A DNA stretch of 64,000 nucleotides from Paenibacillus typhae (lineage in GTDB: Bacteria > Bacillota > Bacilli > Paenibacillales > Paenibacillaceae). The position numbers were made by a program, and so were the translations under genes. Positions within the stretch are counted from its first letter, which is position 1. The number at the start of each line of letters is the position of its first letter. Positions 61,998 through 64,000 of this stretch are shown here, one piece after another. The DNA is taken from positions 1 through 64,000 of the forward strand of contig NZ_FNDX01000007.1 of the NCBI RefSeq assembly GCF_900099765.1. The letters are read 5' to 3'. The notes below the pieces were generated by a model. The model saw nothing but the letters and a program-made list of their open reading frames with translations, was not told where the DNA came from and did no database searches.

Positions 61998-62114
61998 TAA
62001 AATGCTAGTTTGTAAATAGGCTCTGGCAAAGTTAGAACACCAGACAACAGATGGTTGAACTTCCTGACGAGTGCACTAGTACCTTAGGCTACTACATAGA
62101 GAGTCGCTGATTAA

Positions 62115-62303
62115 ACTAAGTGGAAAATCGCCACCTAATTCCGGTCAGAACACCTTTACAAATAGACTAGTTGGAAAAACGCCACTTAATATTGCCGATT
62201 CTGCTCTAAGCGAGGGTTTTGGCCCGAGATAAGATGCTTTTTTCCACCTATTCACTAAATTTTCCGTGAACTCAGAGAATTAAGTAGCGAAAATCCAACT
62301 AGA
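62115..62303. repeat. dispersed repeat family B, copy 3 (189 bp, 2+2 inverted units)
   Basis: Forward units are CTAAGTGGAAAATCGCCACC (62116) and CTAGTTGGAAAAACGCCACT (62167). Inverted units are GATGCTTTTTTCCACCTATT (about 62233) and AAGTAGCGAAAATCCAACTA (ending 62301). It fills most of the 570-bp gap between the permease operon and the CapA-family gene, which otherwise holds only the terminator. Confidence 0.82.
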
Positions 62304-62453
62304 TAAACAGTCAGGAGGAGTGATCGTACGTACAAGCCGTAATATGTGCTCAAAGATCAGACGGCGCAGACTGCCAGCATCAACTGGCAAACCAATAAAC
62401 CATGCGGTTAAATTCAGTCATTCACTCCCCGCCGCCTGCTCCCAACTCCCCGT

Positions 62454-63488
62454 TCACAGCTTCTCACTAACCGTTCCATCCGCAGCAATCTTCGCGTTGA
62501 ACGACAGCTTGTTCAGCTTCATGATCGCTTCCTTATTATACGCAGCGCCCATGAAGTTCGGCTGTCCGCCGATGATCTTGAGCGGAGTGATCCGGCTGGT
62601 AATCCCCGAACTTGTAATGGTGAAATCAGCCAGCATCGTATGCACGGTCTTCTCTCCGCCGCGCGTCGATTTGTTGAACACAAAATTACCCAGCGAATAG
62701 TAGATCGGCTTATGCTTGTAATACTCGATTCCCATCAGACAGTGGCTGTGTGCACCGAGAATGATGTCCGCGCCGCTGTCGATCAACTGCTTGGCCAGCG
62801 TCCGGGCATACTTCTCCGGATAATCCGCGAACTCTTCGTTCCAGTGCAAATATACAATGGTATAGTCATTGTCTTTGGCGGATTTCTTGATGGCACCGAG
62901 CAGCGGCTCAGCCGTGTAGGCCGAAGCGGCACCCGGTGTATTTTTTCCGGCATGCCAGGAAGATCCGGACAGCACCCGGCTTGCCCCAAGCACGGCTATC
63001 CGCTTGCCTTTGATTGTTTTGACATACGGCTTGAAAGCCTGATCCATATTGCTGCCTGCTCCGGTATGGCCGATCTTGTTCCTGTCCAGATGGACCAGTG
63101 TATCCAGCATCGCATTCTGGCCGTAATCAAGGATATGATTATTCGCCAGTGTTACGCCGTCAATGCCCGCATAGCTTAATCCGCCGAGCGTCTCCGGTTT
63201 GGAGCGGAAGGCAAAGGTCTTCTCTGCCGCCTGGCCGCGCACCGATACAGGTGTCTCCAGATTGGCGAAGGCCAGATCGGCTTTTTGCAGGACAGGAGCT
63301 ACCTTCGCAAACGGGAAATTAACCCCGTACCTCGCTATTTGCTCCCCTACGAAGCCGTCCAGCAGAATATCCCCGGCAAATGTAAGAGTAATACGGTCTG
63401 CCGGCTGCGCCTTGGACGCTCCGCCCCAAACCGCCGGGGCAGGAATCAGCAGAAAGAATAATAGAATAAACAGGGTTGCTCTGCGCAC
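62454..63488 (-). CDS. CapA family protein (PGA_cap metallophosphatase fold)
   Basis: The 344-aa secreted protein has a signal peptide (residues 1-27, ending VWGGA) and the CapA/PgsA fold: TFAGDILLDG, FANLETPVS, NNHILDYG, LHWNEEFADYPE, GADIILGAHSH. Members are linked to poly-gamma-glutamate export and to other wall-associated functions. With no capB/capC nearby, capsule synthesis is doubtful. GTG at 63488 follows AAGGAGT at 9 nt. It is a single gene. Confidence 0.88.
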   Translation of the reverse strand: MRRATLFILLFFLLIPAPAVWGGASKAQPADRITLTFAGDILLDGFVGEQIARYGVNFPFAKVAPVLQKADLAFANLETPVSVRGQAAEKTFAFRSKPETLGGLSYAGIDGVTLANNHILDYGQNAMLDTLVHLDRNKIGHTGAGSNMDQAFKPYVKTIKGKRIAVLGASRVLSGSSWHAGKNTPGAASAYTAEPLLGAIKKSAKDNDYTIVYLHWNEEFADYPEKYARTLAKQLIDSGADIILGAHSHCLMGIEYYKHKPIYYSLGNFVFNKSTRGGEKTVHTMLADFTITSSGITSRITPLKIIGGQPNFMGAAYNKEAIMKLNKLSFNAKIAADGTVSEKL

Positions 63489-63661
63489 TCATTTTACTCC
63501 TTTTGATAAGATATCTATCAACTATAACGGATAGCGTCGGTTATCTAAAAGAGCAAAAAGTCCCGGCCATAGAACGTGAACGCAAGAATGCCAAACCCGG
63601 CCCTTGCTGCTGAACCTGAACCTTCGGGTCCTACAGCAGCTCCACTATCCGATCTTCAAGT

Positions 63662-64000
63662 TCATCTATACCTTTGCGCTTTCTTCAGCACTGCCCGGAA
63701 GCAGCTCAGCCCGCCCCACTGATCCGTCCGCAGCGCATCCTCCGGAAGATTGAAATCTGTCTCACCCCAGTACTGGAAACCGGCCTGAAGCAGCATGTCA
63801 TTCATCACCGGCAGATTGACGGTCGGATAATCGAAGGTCAGCACCAGCAGCCCCTCCCCGTTCAAGGTCCTGTGGAATTCCTGTATGGCCAGAATCGTAT
63901 CATTCAGCGATAAATGCTCCAGCACCGAAATGCAAAAAATCGTATCAAAGCTCTCATCCGCATAGGGCAGGGAGGTGAGATCCGCCTGGGCAAGATGCAG
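63662..64000 (-). CDS. class I SAM-dependent methyltransferase, 5' end outside the window
   Basis: The frame runs in from the window edge and ends at 63662. About 112 residues are visible: ADLTSLPYADESFDTIFC, then VLEHLSLNDTILAIQEFHR. These are motifs II and III of Rossmann-fold methyltransferases and are followed by the beta-hairpin region. The SAM-binding glycine motif I must lie beyond 64000. The substrate is unknown. Confidence 0.8.
   Translation of the reverse strand: MHLAQADLTSLPYADESFDTIFCISVLEHLSLNDTILAIQEFHRTLNGEGLLVLTFDYPTVNLPVMNDMLLQAGFQYWGETDFNLPEDALRTDQWGGLSCFRAVLKKAQRYR

Overview
The window reads as chromosome of a spore-forming Firmicute of the Paenibacillus type. Gene content and order match the Bacillus/Paenibacillus ytoI-ytpI-ytrIH-dnaE-accDA-pyk-fxsA-ytvI-citZ-icd-mdh neighbourhood. 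The sporulation families YtvI, YtrH, YtrI, YheA, YheC/YheD and AbrB are present, ribosome binding sites are strong GGAGG types, and GTG/TTG starts are common. No rRNA, tRNA, CRISPR array, prophage or intact insertion sequence was seen.

Layout. 1-3.6 kb: a structured gene-free stretch, a Nudix hydrolase, an S-layer-homology surface protein and a small membrane protein. 3.7-7.4 kb: citZ-icd-mdh, the oxidative start of the citric acid cycle, followed by divergent ytvI. 8.9-10.0 kb: no gene, only repeats (a 51-bp tandem array, a dispersed inverted-unit element and an 11-bp minisatellite). 10-25 kb: fxsA, a thioesterase, an MFS carrier, a G1-type glutamic peptidase, pyk, accA/accD, pgpA, dnaE, ytrH, ytrI, ytpI and ytoI. 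pfkA and nrnA, part of this block in B. subtilis, are not here. 25-33.4 kb: a tubby-like protein, yheA and a block of five tandem ATP-grasp YheC/YheD paralogues with an embedded GNAT acetyltransferase, probably a spore-surface modification locus.

33.4-35.2 kb: mostly non-coding with two dispersed repeats and a small lipoprotein. 35.2-47.6 kb: a carbohydrate island. It has an ABC importer operon (binding protein, two permeases, sugar isomerase, toroid glycan enzyme). Behind it lies a four-gene unit (ROK repressor, ROK kinase, MFS, membrane AraC regulator) whose promoter overlaps a clear palindrome. 47.8-52.2 kb: a MarR regulator, an LtaS-family sulfatase next to a shortened GT2 glycosyltransferase with a lost DxD motif, a HAD phosphatase and abrB. 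52.4-61.9 kb: an alpha-galactoside locus. GH36 alpha-galactosidase, binding protein, response regulator and histidine kinase are on the minus strand, and the two permeases diverge on the plus strand. 62.4-64 kb: a CapA-family protein and the 3' part of a methyltransferase.

The most unusual observations are the following. Three sequence-unrelated dispersed elements share one architecture: two direct units followed by two inverted units. Family A has two copies of 183 bp, family B three copies of 189-190 bp, and family C one copy of about 134 bp. The five-member ATP-grasp array keeps its metal-binding residues throughout. The histidine kinase reading frame extends upstream to a well-spaced ribosome binding site but meets ATC instead of ATG. 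The LtaS neighbour is a degenerate glycosyltransferase.
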